Source: Pseudomonadota bacterium (GTDB taxonomy: Bacteria > Pseudomonadota > Gammaproteobacteria > Burkholderiales > Burkholderiaceae_B). From it: DNA of 5,857 nucleotides. The number at the start of each line of letters is the position of its first letter. Within the stretch, counting starts at the first letter, position 1. The position numbers and the translations under genes are program-made. The stretch spans positions 1 through 5,857 of the forward strand of contig JAJYTK010000073.1 of assembly GCA_021793095.1 (NCBI GenBank). Direction: 5' to 3'. Positions 1-5,857 of the stretch are shown here, piece after piece. The notes beneath the pieces were generated by a model. It did no database searches. It had not been told where the DNA came from and saw only the letters and a list, made by a program, of their open reading frames with translations.

Positions 1-368
1 CACAAGGCAAGGTACGTGCCTACGAGCTGGCTCAGAAATACAATATTGAGACCGGTTGGGGAACAGATATTTTATTTAATCCCAAAAAGACGAGCACCCA
101 AGGGGCACAGCTGGCAAAGTTGACTCGCTTTTATGATCCCTTGACCTTATTGGGCCAAGCCACGGCACAAAATGGCCGGATGTTGGCGCTTTCGCGTAGC
201 CGCAACCCCTATCCTGCGGTACTGGGTGAAATCACCGAGGGGGCCTACGCGGATTTAATCATTGCTGATGGGGATCCGACCAAGGATATTGATTTTGTCA
301 GTGAGCCGGACAAAAACTTTCATATCATCATGAAAGATGGCGTGATTTATAAAAACACACTGTCGTAA
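1..368 (+). CDS. Amidohydrolase-family metal-dependent hydrolase, C-terminal part (cut by left edge)
   Basis: This is the last 121 residues of a protein read in the frame starting at base 3. The frame is open to the window edge, so the real start lies outside; the in-frame TTG at 120 falls inside the fold and is not a start. Near the left end is GTD (Asp codon at 66-68), which fits the conserved Asp that completes the metal site in the amidohydrolase TIM barrel. It is followed by the helix with TLLGQATAQNGRMLAL, then by the closing beta-sandwich signature GEITEGAYADLIIADGDP and the terminal IIMKDGVIYK. In this superfamily (imidazolonepropionase- and prolidase-like enzymes) these enzymes hydrolyse C-N bonds of cyclic amides or peptides. 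The substrate cannot be told from this piece because the N-terminal HxH motif and the pocket are missing. It converges on the minus-strand genes and is unlikely to be functionally tied to them. The family call is firm; the specificity is unknown. Confidence 0.9.
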   Translation, partial: QGKVRAYELAQKYNIETGWGTDILFNPKKTSTQGAQLAKLTRFYDPLTLLGQATAQNGRMLALSRSRNPYPAVLGEITEGAYADLIIADGDPTKDIDFVSEPDKNFHIIMKDGVIYKNTLS

Positions 369-430
369 CAGCCTATTTATTTAAGTCCAGACTTTTGATT
401 TGCTGGCGCGGCTACTGCATGTTTCAGGCA

Positions 431-634
431 CTACTGGTCGTCTGCATCACGCTGATCTGAATGCGTGTCAGACGACTCGTGTCGGTGGCGTTGTTGGGAC
501 AACTGCTGCTGATGCGTGGTGTCATCACGCTCTAGCGATTGGTGCTCGCGGGATTCTTGCAAAACCTGCTTAAACCCTTTGACCATCAAATAAATAACAG
601 CCACTGTGCCCAAAATAAATAAAGCGATACGCAT
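431..634 (-). CDS. Small single-helix membrane protein with His/Gln-rich tail, function unknown
   Basis: This predicted protein has 67 residues and I do not recognise its family. Residues 3-18 form one hydrophobic helix (IALFILGTVAVIYLMV), with Arg2 before it and Lys19 and Lys22 after it. Residues 23-67 are strongly hydrophilic, with ten Gln, five His (31, 41, 50, 52, 58) and many Asp and Arg, and look disordered. A small membrane anchor with a polar tail that might bind metal or a protein partner is possible, but this is inference. The start is supported by a Shine-Dalgarno-like AGG seven bases before the ATG. The gene lies 84 nt downstream of the MgtC-like gene on the same strand, so it may be the last gene of that transcript or have its own promoter. 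Its 3' end contains a long inverted repeat. The helix and the ribosome site make a real gene more likely than chance, but the short length leaves doubt. Confidence 0.55.
   Translation of the reverse strand: MRIALFILGTVAVIYLMVKGFKQVLQESREHQSLERDDTTHQQQLSQQRHRHESSDTHSDQRDADDQ
437..476. repeat. Inverted repeat / hairpin in the 3' end of the small membrane-protein gene
   Basis: GTCGTCTG at 437-444 is perfectly complementary to CAGACGAC at 469-476. Inside it, CACGC at 448-452 pairs with GCGTG at 463-467. Together they form a 13-pair stem with a small internal bulge (three bases on one side, one on the other) and a 10-base loop. It lies within the last codons of the minus-strand gene and close to the end of the converging + strand gene. 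Neither side has a T-run, so it does not look like a classical intrinsic terminator. It might slow polymerase or protect 3' ends. Confidence 0.5.
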
Positions 635-640
635 ATTTAG

Positions 641-645
641 ACCTG
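641..645 (-). promoter_or_regulatory. Ribosome binding site of the small membrane protein
   Basis: On the minus strand the sequence reads CAGGT, then TCTAAAT-type spacing to the ATG ending at 634. The AGG core is seven bases from the start codon, which is near-ideal spacing. This is the main non-protein evidence that the 67-residue frame is translated and that its first ATG is used. Confidence 0.5.
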
Positions 646-666
646 CCTATGATACATCAGTATGGA

Positions 667-682
667 TGCGACTATTGTCGCA
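667..682. repeat. Short perfect hairpin between the MgtC-like gene and the small gene
   Basis: TGCGAC at 667-672 and GTCGCA at 677-682 are perfect inverted copies around the four-base loop TATT. It sits in the 84-nt spacer downstream of the MgtC-like stop codon. In the direction of the minus-strand transcript no T-run follows it, so it is not a canonical terminator. It could be an RNA-processing or stability element, or chance. Confidence 0.35.
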
Positions 683-718
683 CAAAAACTCGCACTGCAG
701 GGCACAGTTAAAGCGCGA

Positions 719-1444
719 TTACTGATGGACGCGCGGTAACCAATACGCATGGCGGATCACTGCCTTTTGATTGAGCAAGCGAATAAAATCACCAATCTCC
801 TCTTCGCTAATGCCCTTAACATCTACAGTGGCTTGTATTTCTATCTCTTCATCACTGAAAGGCTTGATGTCTATTTTCCCTAGGGGCAAGTTTTTCTTTT
901 GCAATAAATCAGTAAAAATACCCAGCGCGCGATCACGGTCTTCTGTGTCGGTAATCAGATGTACCACATGACGTAATTCTTGTTGGAGGGTATTTATAGG
1001 CTGTCGGCTGATGATCCGCTCTAGCCCCCGAAGTGCACTATTCGCTGCGATAATAAAAAGAGTTCCCAGTGCGGCCTCGGCAATCAGATCAGCCCCCGCA
1101 CAGGCGCCGACAGCTGCCGACGACCACAGGGTGGCGGCTGTATTTAACCCCCTTATGCTGCTGCCCGAGCTATCTCTCATGATGGCTCCAGCCCCCAGAA
1201 AACCAACCCCGGAAACCACCGAAGAGGCGATGCGCACGGCACCATCAGAACCCGCAGCACGCATCGCGAGGTCTACAAAAATAGCCGCACCAACCGCCAC
1301 GAGGACGTTGGTGCGTAAGCCTGCCACTTGGCGCCTGAATTCGCGCTCAATCCCGATCAGGGAACCGAGAATGAACGCCGCCAATAAGCTAATAAAGGTA
1401 TTTATAAAATCCAAAAAAAGGAATTTTTGTTGTATCGCTAGCAT
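719..1444 (-). CDS. MgtC/SapB family inner-membrane protein
   Basis: This 241-residue protein has the full MgtC/SapB pattern. The membrane part (about residues 12-140) contains the GSLIGIERE motif at 27-35, AGLRTN at 41-46, VVSGVGFLGAGAIM at 76-89 and GLNTAATLW at 99-107. These glycine-rich stretches define the family. Residues 155-238 form a soluble C-terminal domain with the alternating strand-helix pattern of the ACT-like domain found in MgtC proper. The length is typical for a full member with this domain. Known members are inner-membrane proteins linked to growth in low magnesium, virulence, and, for Salmonella MgtC, restraint of the F1Fo ATP synthase; many homologues have no known role. 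The first ATG is used here. Upstream there is only a weak ribosome-site-like GGTGG nine bases away, and an in-frame stop lies further up. The gene starts 42 nt after the stop of the mechanosensitive channel with no terminator between, so the two are probably co-transcribed. It should not be called Salmonella-type mgtC on sequence alone. Confidence 0.93.
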   Translation of the reverse strand: MLAIQQKFLFLDFINTFISLLAAFILGSLIGIEREFRRQVAGLRTNVLVAVGAAIFVDLAMRAAGSDGAVRIASSVVSGVGFLGAGAIMRDSSGSSIRGLNTAATLWSSAAVGACAGADLIAEAALGTLFIIAANSALRGLERIISRQPINTLQQELRHVVHLITDTEDRDRALGIFTDLLQKKNLPLGKIDIKPFSDEEIEIQATVDVKGISEEEIGDFIRLLNQKAVIRHAYWLPRVHQ

Positions 1445-1486
1445 GCTCAGGCGCCACCACTGTGATGAGGTACTCTCTATAAAACG

Positions 1487-4021
1487 CTATGACTCACCCG
1501 GAAAGGCTCGAGGTGTTTGGCCTGCTGGCGGATAGCCTGTAGGGGTTTGCTGTTTGCTATCAGCCAGCGCCTCAACCATTTGAACATCAATGGGTGATGC
1601 GTATCCTTTTTTGTCACGGCCAAAATGCAGCACACTATGGGGATAAGGCATTTCAATACCGGCCTCATCAAAACGCATCTTGACGTACCGATTATAGCTG
1701 CGCTGCACGGCCCATTGCATACCGGGAACTGTTTTAATCAAAATGCGTAACTTGACGCCTTGTTGATTAATTTCCGTCACCCCTTGGATGGTGATATCTT
1801 CGAGGATGCTGTCCGCAACCGCCGGATCATGTTTGAGATCATCAAAGGCCACGGCGAGGTAGTGCATGGTCTCATCCACTGACTCGCGGTGTCCAACCAC
1901 ATACTCGCCGACGGTATAACCATAATCACGCGTGTGGTTCGAAACACTGTCGATGGAAGAAAAAGGCACGAGATGATACCCGCCATCCAAGGTGCGAATC
2001 ACCACCGAGCGAATGGTTAGCTTTTCTACCGATCCAAACAAGCCCGCCACCTCGACCACATCGTTTTGGTTCATGCCATTTTCAAGCTGGATGAAAATGC
2101 CCGTAATCACATCTTGGACGAGCTTTTGGGCCCCAAAACCTACCGCCAGACCAATCACCCCTGCCCCTGCGATTAACGGTCCAATGTCGATGCCCAGCTG
2201 TGAGAGCACAATCAACACCGTTAAGCCACTAATAATAATGACTAATGCATTTTTAAAGAGCATCAGCAGGGTGCGCTCGCGCTCTGAGGGCATATGCGTG
2301 CCAGAAACCGCCAAACGGTGCTCAATAAAGCTGGCCAAAATAATCCAAACCGTCGCGGCCACCGCGCATACCAGCACGATACGCAAAATAGTCTGTAGGA
2401 CGGCCAGACCCTGCCCTTGGGTCAACCATTCTTGGAAGCTCATCACCTGCCAGGCGTCCAGCAAGCTAAAAATAATACCGGCAAATAAGAAAAGCCGCAC
2501 CACCTGAAAAAAGATGGGCATATATGAATTCAAGCGCTCTTCGAGGAGAGGAAAGAACTCATTCCAGCGCTCGGATAAATGCACGTGATGTGATGAGAGC
2601 GAGGTCGTAATTAAAAACAGGGCCCCCCCAATCATCAGCGTCAATAATGTTTGCAAACTGGCCTGTGCCATAAAGCTGAGCGCATTTTGCTGATCGATCA
2701 GCGTCATGAATAACAAGACCGTGAAATATATCCAAGCCACCACAAACCACAATCGGGCAGAGATGCGCCATATACTGCCCCCGATGGCATCTTCACTGCG
2801 TTCGGCCATCGCAATAAAGCCCTCAGAGACCTGTTGGCGCTGACGCCACAACACACCCACCGCATAAAAGTACACCACCAACATCAGCAACGAACCGAAG
2901 ACATTGGCCACAGAGGGTGCAAAAACGGCCTGCAGGAACGGTACCAGGACCAATAAGCCATAGCCGCCCACATTGACGACATTGGCAAACCAACCATGCC
3001 AATAACGTGCCCCTTGTTCTTCGATGGGGATCAATCGCAATGCCTCAAAGCGCTCAGCAAAAAATAAGCGGCTAATCGCCTTGACGACCTCAACGGCAAA
3101 GAAGGCGGTTAGGAATTGCATGCTAAATAGGGTTAACTGGTGATCATGGGCAAAAGCAGCAGTGGTCACCACATAACCAATCAAGGCGGCGACCATAATC
3201 GCCAACACGTCAATGACAAAAGCCCCCACCACGGCGAGCATTTTCCGCAGTTTGGTGTATCGTGCCACGTAATTCTTTTTGGCCTGCTCGGGATCGAGCC
3301 GGCGCAGATCTTGGTCCATTTCTGCCGCAGCATCGTCACTGTCCTCTTGGACATGAGCGAATTCGCCCCCAGTATCTGTTTGGGCGGCCTCCTCTTGTTC
3401 TTTATGAATAGCCATCAGCCGACGCCGACGCTGCCAAAAGCGTTTTTCTAACGCGCGTTGCTGATCGGCCAGCTTGGCAGCTGAGGGAAGTCGCGTTGCC
3501 CACTGGGCCACGGCCCGAAAGATAGGCACGATGACACGACGTAAAATACCATAAGCCGCCACGGTCACCACAATAGTCAAAATCAGGCTCAATACCGACT
3601 GCTGCCAGCCCTTAATTCTGCCCACTTGGCTGTCATCGCCTTTAAACAGAGCCACTACAATTTGCCATGAGTGCCCGATATCTTGGCGCAGATCTTGAGC
3701 AAACCTTTGTAGTCGATGGACGAACTTGCTGCCCGTTGACTCCTGGGGCTCGGCATGCGCCAAAGGCTGTTGCTCACCATCGCCATCCACGATGACTACG
3801 GTCTCGCCATGGGAAATAGCCCGCAAATGTTCGACCAACTGATCTCTGACGGAATCATCAGCTAACGCCTCAGCGAGCAACTCAACTGTCACCTCGCCAT
3901 TAGCATCATCGGCACTCCCCTCTTCGGCATGTATGGGGGCAAAAGAAAAAGCTACCCAAAGTAGCAGCAAAATCACCCCTTGCTTGAAATAACACCATAC
4001 GCTGCGATCGATTGAATACAT
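1487..4021 (-). CDS. ybiO: Large MscS-family mechanosensitive channel, YbiO-like
   Basis: This 844-residue channel should open under membrane tension and release ions and small solutes on hypo-osmotic shock. Residues 1-32 look like a signal peptide (Lys13, then a Leu-rich core, cleavage after IHA). A periplasmic segment (33-140) includes LLAEALADDSVRDQLVEHLR (48-67), which matches the N-terminal region of E. coli YbiO as I recall it. About 11 membrane helices follow (near 141-160, 262-286, 297-316, 346-366, 371-392, 421-441, 454-474, 501-521, 540-565, 588-608, 612-635). The last is the MscS pore helix, with GVIGLAVGFGAQKLVQD at 621-637 running into the cytoplasmic beta domain (ENGMNQNDVVEV, then VPFSSIDSVSN) and an alpha/beta vestibule to about 800. 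An unusual charged loop occupies residues 176-260, and a Pro/Gln-rich tail occupies 806-844. YbiO of E. coli is about 740 residues, so this protein is about 100 longer. The ATG at 4021 keeps a charged n-region before the signal core; its AAAGG ribosome site lies 12 nt upstream, which is rather far. The MgtC-like gene follows in the same transcript direction. Confidence 0.93.
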   Translation of the reverse strand: MYSIDRSVWCYFKQGVILLLLWVAFSFAPIHAEEGSADDANGEVTVELLAEALADDSVRDQLVEHLRAISHGETVVIVDGDGEQQPLAHAEPQESTGSKFVHRLQRFAQDLRQDIGHSWQIVVALFKGDDSQVGRIKGWQQSVLSLILTIVVTVAAYGILRRVIVPIFRAVAQWATRLPSAAKLADQQRALEKRFWQRRRRLMAIHKEQEEAAQTDTGGEFAHVQEDSDDAAAEMDQDLRRLDPEQAKKNYVARYTKLRKMLAVVGAFVIDVLAIMVAALIGYVVTTAAFAHDHQLTLFSMQFLTAFFAVEVVKAISRLFFAERFEALRLIPIEEQGARYWHGWFANVVNVGGYGLLVLVPFLQAVFAPSVANVFGSLLMLVVYFYAVGVLWRQRQQVSEGFIAMAERSEDAIGGSIWRISARLWFVVAWIYFTVLLFMTLIDQQNALSFMAQASLQTLLTLMIGGALFLITTSLSSHHVHLSERWNEFFPLLEERLNSYMPIFFQVVRLFLFAGIIFSLLDAWQVMSFQEWLTQGQGLAVLQTILRIVLVCAVAATVWIILASFIEHRLAVSGTHMPSERERTLLMLFKNALVIIISGLTVLIVLSQLGIDIGPLIAGAGVIGLAVGFGAQKLVQDVITGIFIQLENGMNQNDVVEVAGLFGSVEKLTIRSVVIRTLDGGYHLVPFSSIDSVSNHTRDYGYTVGEYVVGHRESVDETMHYLAVAFDDLKHDPAVADSILEDITIQGVTEINQQGVKLRILIKTVPGMQWAVQRSYNRYVKMRFDEAGIEMPYPHSVLHFGRDKKGYASPIDVQMVEALADSKQQTPTGYPPAGQTPRAFPGES

Positions 4022-4138
4022 ATTGAGAAAAAACCTTTGTCTTGTTTGATTGGCGTTATTGTTTTTTTGTTACTGTTTGCATCCCCGCGATGGGCTGTAT
4101 AAAGTAAAACCTTTAAAAAATACTAGCATTGAGGCTTC

Positions 4139-4153
4139 AAGATTACCAATCTT
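4139..4153. repeat. Inverted repeat in the middle of the divergent region (possible operator)
   Basis: AAGATT and AATCTT are perfect inverted copies around ACC. The element lies near the midpoint of the 226-base divergent region, a position suited to a regulator acting on both genes. The 15-base size is also compatible with chance in AT-rich DNA. A second, shorter pair (GCAA/TTGC, 4158-4168) lies just beyond it. Confidence 0.3.
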
Positions 4154-4202
4154 TATTGCAAAAGTTGCTAATTACAAATAAGTGGTTTGGGTAACGATAC
4201 GG

Positions 4203-4215
4203 TAAACTTAGTTTA
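4203..4215. repeat. 13-base palindrome upstream of the antiporter gene (possible operator)
   Basis: TAAACTTAGTTTA is a perfect odd palindrome (6-base arms around a central T). It ends 32 bases before the antiporter ATG, where a regulator would overlap or sit just downstream of a promoter. No regulator family can be named from it. Confidence 0.3.
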
Positions 4216-4247
4216 AATTTATTTATTTTTCCCCCAAGAATTAAATC

Positions 4248-5857
4248 ATGGAAACAATTATCCTCATTTTCGTCATGCTTATTGCTGTGATTCTTAGCAG
4301 CATGATTGGTAGAGTTTTGCCTTGGGGAATCCCAACGCCGTTAATTCAAATTGCCCTCGGATTTATTGTTACAAGTTTTTTTAATGAAGGCATTGCATTA
4401 CAACCAGAGGTATTTATTTTCCTCTTTATTCCGCCATTACTTTTTCTTGACGGTTGGCGAATACCTAAAGACGAATTAAAAAAAGACCGTTTTAGTATTT
4501 TCTTGCTGGCTTTTGGGTTGGTCATCATCACTGTGTTAGGGCTTGGCTATCTTTTGCATTGGTTAATTCCCTCAATGCCTCTCATGGTCGCCTTTGCTTT
4601 AGCGGCCATTGTGTCGCCGACGGACCCTGTGGCTGTGAATGGGATTACACGGCGTCTACCCATGCCACGACGCATCATGGCCATTTTGGAAGGCGAAGGG
4701 TTATTTAATGATGCCAGTGGGCTGGTCGCATTTCGCATGGCCGTCGCGGCGGTCATGACCGGCACCTTTTCCCTAGTGGATGCTGCTAAATCCTTTGTGT
4801 GGGTCGTATTTGCCGGCATTTTGATGGGGATTATCGTCACTCAAGTCCTCTCTACCGCCTATCGCTACTTTAGCCGTTTTTTTGGCAGTGACACCGGGGC
4901 AGATATACTGCTCAGCCTACTGATGCCCTTTGCGGCCTATGCACTGGCTGAACATGTCGGCGGTTCTGGCATTTTAGCCGCCGTGACTGCAGGCTTGACC
5001 ATGGGCCATTTAGAGCTTTCAGGGCGCGTCAGCACGCTCACACGGATGCGCCGCACCTCAATGTGGGATACCATCCAATTTACGCTCAACGGGATGATTT
5101 TTGTTCTCTTAGGAGAGCAGTTACCTAATATCTTTACGGGTGCTGTAAAAATAGTTGAGCAAACCGGCCATCACAATCCTTGGTGGCTGGTGATTTACGC
5201 CATTGTCATTATGCTGGCATTAGTGTTGCTGCGCTTTTTGTGGATCACTGTCGCGGTGTCTAGCTCAAAATTATTGCGCCCCAACTTCTTTGCTATTGAC
5301 AATACCATTCGCTGGGTGCATATCTGGATCTTGTCTTTTGCAGGGGCTCGCGGTGCCTTATCGCTGGCCGGGGTCATGACATTACCCTTGGTATTACCTG
5401 ATAACAGCGCTTTTCCAGCCCGTGATTTAGCTATTTTTCTGGCCGCAACGGTAATCATTGCCACCTTGGTAGCGGCCAGCATCGCCCTCCCCTTATTACT
5501 GAGCAACATGCCGCGCAGTACCGCACTGCATTCCCGTCATGGTGAACAGCGCAAAACAGCCCTCAGCTTTGCCTTACACCAAGCTGAAAAAGAGCTGGAC
5601 CGTTATATTCAATCCGTAGATACCACCAACCTGCCCACAGATATCGATCTTTATGAATTAAAAGAGCAGCTCTTAAATGATTTCAAGCAGACATTTATTA
5701 GCAGTTCAGATCCTGAGGAGCCGGGCCATCAGCTATATTTGGAAAAAAATAAAATGCGGCTTGCCATCATCAGTACGGCCAGACAATCTATTTATTCTCT
5801 GGCCCGCCACCGTAAAATTTCTGATGAATTAGCACGCCAACTCGTGCGACAATTGGA
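4248..5857 (+). CDS. yjcE: CPA1-family Na+/H+ antiporter, YjcE-like (3' end cut by right edge)
   Basis: The frame is open from the ATG at 4248 to the window end, giving 536 residues with no stop. An in-frame TAA six bases before the ATG fixes this as the earliest start. It encodes a membrane exchanger of Na+ (or K+) for protons, with about 12 helices in residues 1-420. Diagnostic motifs are FIPPLLFLDGW at 60-70, SPTDPVAV at 123-130, EGEGLFNDASGLV at 148-160 with the ion-site Asn154-Asp155, and FAGARGALSLAGV at 364-376 with the conserved Arg368. A charged cytoplasmic tail (421-536) is largely helical. The order and wording of these motifs, and the tail pattern ISDELARQL, closely match E. coli YjcE (549 residues) as I recall it, so probably only 10-20 residues are missing. 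The ribosome site is weak: AAGAA after a run of five C. It is divergent from the channel gene. The first 250 bases are much more AT-rich than the rest. The family is firm; the transported ion and pH role are inference. Confidence 0.93.
   Translation, partial: METIILIFVMLIAVILSSMIGRVLPWGIPTPLIQIALGFIVTSFFNEGIALQPEVFIFLFIPPLLFLDGWRIPKDELKKDRFSIFLLAFGLVIITVLGLGYLLHWLIPSMPLMVAFALAAIVSPTDPVAVNGITRRLPMPRRIMAILEGEGLFNDASGLVAFRMAVAAVMTGTFSLVDAAKSFVWVVFAGILMGIIVTQVLSTAYRYFSRFFGSDTGADILLSLLMPFAAYALAEHVGGSGILAAVTAGLTMGHLELSGRVSTLTRMRRTSMWDTIQFTLNGMIFVLLGEQLPNIFTGAVKIVEQTGHHNPWWLVIYAIVIMLALVLLRFLWITVAVSSSKLLRPNFFAIDNTIRWVHIWILSFAGARGALSLAGVMTLPLVLPDNSAFPARDLAIFLAATVIIATLVAASIALPLLLSNMPRSTALHSRHGEQRKTALSFALHQAEKELDRYIQSVDTTNLPTDIDLYELKEQLLNDFKQTFISSSDPEEPGHQLYLEKNKMRLAIISTARQSIYSLARHRKISDELARQLVRQL

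Larger units (their letters stand above)
4022..4247. promoter_or_regulatory. AT-rich divergent control region between channel and antiporter genes
   Basis: These 226 bases separate two divergently read genes and must hold promoters in both directions. By hand count GC is roughly 23-38% in each 60-base block. I cannot place a convincing sigma-70 promoter. For the minus-strand channel gene the best guess is a TTTATA/TATACA-like -10 near 4096-4102, without a good -35. For the antiporter no box pair is better than partial. It contains two inverted repeats (4139-4153 and 4203-4215), a 9-base direct repeat AAAACCTTT (4030-4038 and 4106-4114), and a T5C5 run (4226-4235) where a Shine-Dalgarno site would be expected. 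No small open frame with supporting signals was seen. Confidence 0.5.

Noticed and set aside
120..122. TTG as start codon of an 82-residue protein
   Set aside because: The frame is open upstream to the window edge and encodes the conserved GTD metal-site motif, so this is internal to a larger gene.
383..394. Possible terminator after the amidohydrolase gene (AAGT/ACTT arms followed by a few T)
   Set aside because: The stem is only four weak pairs and the T-run is broken at once; too weak to call a terminator.
490..503. Small hairpin GTTGT/ACAAC
   Set aside because: It arises in a run of Gln codons, has a five-pair stem and no supporting context.
1445..1486. Magnesium-sensing leader or riboswitch before the MgtC-like gene
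   Set aside because: The spacer is only 42 nt and shows no leader peptide or strong structure; expression most likely comes from the channel gene's promoter.
1011..1535. Open frame of 174 codons on the + strand
   Set aside because: It lies antisense over the MgtC-like gene, whose motifs are unmistakable; the product is low-complexity Arg/Ala/Ser-rich, as expected for a shadow frame.
1992..2507. Open frame of 171 codons on the + strand
   Set aside because: It is antisense to the conserved pore region of the mechanosensitive channel and has Ser/Thr/Ile-rich composition without domain motifs.
3140..3451. Open frame of 103 codons on the + strand
   Set aside because: It is antisense to the charged loop and neighbouring helices of the channel, with no recognisable domain or ribosome site.
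4547..4840. Open frame on the minus strand inside the antiporter gene
   Set aside because: It is antisense to the SPTD and ND motifs of the antiporter, and its Met/Ala/Thr-rich product is a shadow. The same holds for 4346-4531 and 5195-5509.

Overview
The window looks like chromosomal DNA from a gammaproteobacterium. The two largest proteins resemble, as I recall those sequences, E. coli YbiO (a large MscS-family channel) and E. coli YjcE (a CPA1-type Na+/H+ antiporter). GC is near 50% in most genes. I cannot name the species. I see no mobile element, CRISPR array, tRNA or rRNA.

Layout from left to right: (1) the 3' end of an amidohydrolase-family gene on the + strand, cut by the left edge, ending at 368. 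(2) A 62-nt convergent spacer. (3) Three genes on the - strand, read from right to left: a YbiO-like mechanosensitive channel (4021-1487), an MgtC/SapB-family membrane protein 42 nt downstream (1444-719), and a small one-helix membrane protein with a His/Gln-rich tail (634-431). (4) A 226-nt AT-rich divergent control region (4022-4247). (5) A YjcE-like Na+/H+ antiporter on the + strand (4248 to the right edge), which probably lacks only its last few residues.

Apart from the amidohydrolase, the recognisable genes are inner-membrane proteins for ion or osmotic balance. The channel would vent solutes on hypo-osmotic shock. The antiporter would exchange Na+ or K+ for protons. MgtC-family proteins are linked to magnesium limitation and control of membrane energetics. 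The channel and the MgtC-like gene are probably co-transcribed and share a divergent control region with the antiporter. A joint role in ion or osmotic homeostasis is inference from gene order.

I found no clearly new system. The points most worth checking are a charged insertion of about 70 residues in the channel's first cytoplasmic loop, the small His/Gln-rich membrane protein with a long hairpin in its 3' coding end, inverted repeats in the divergent region, and a sharp GC change inside the antiporter gene near 4500.
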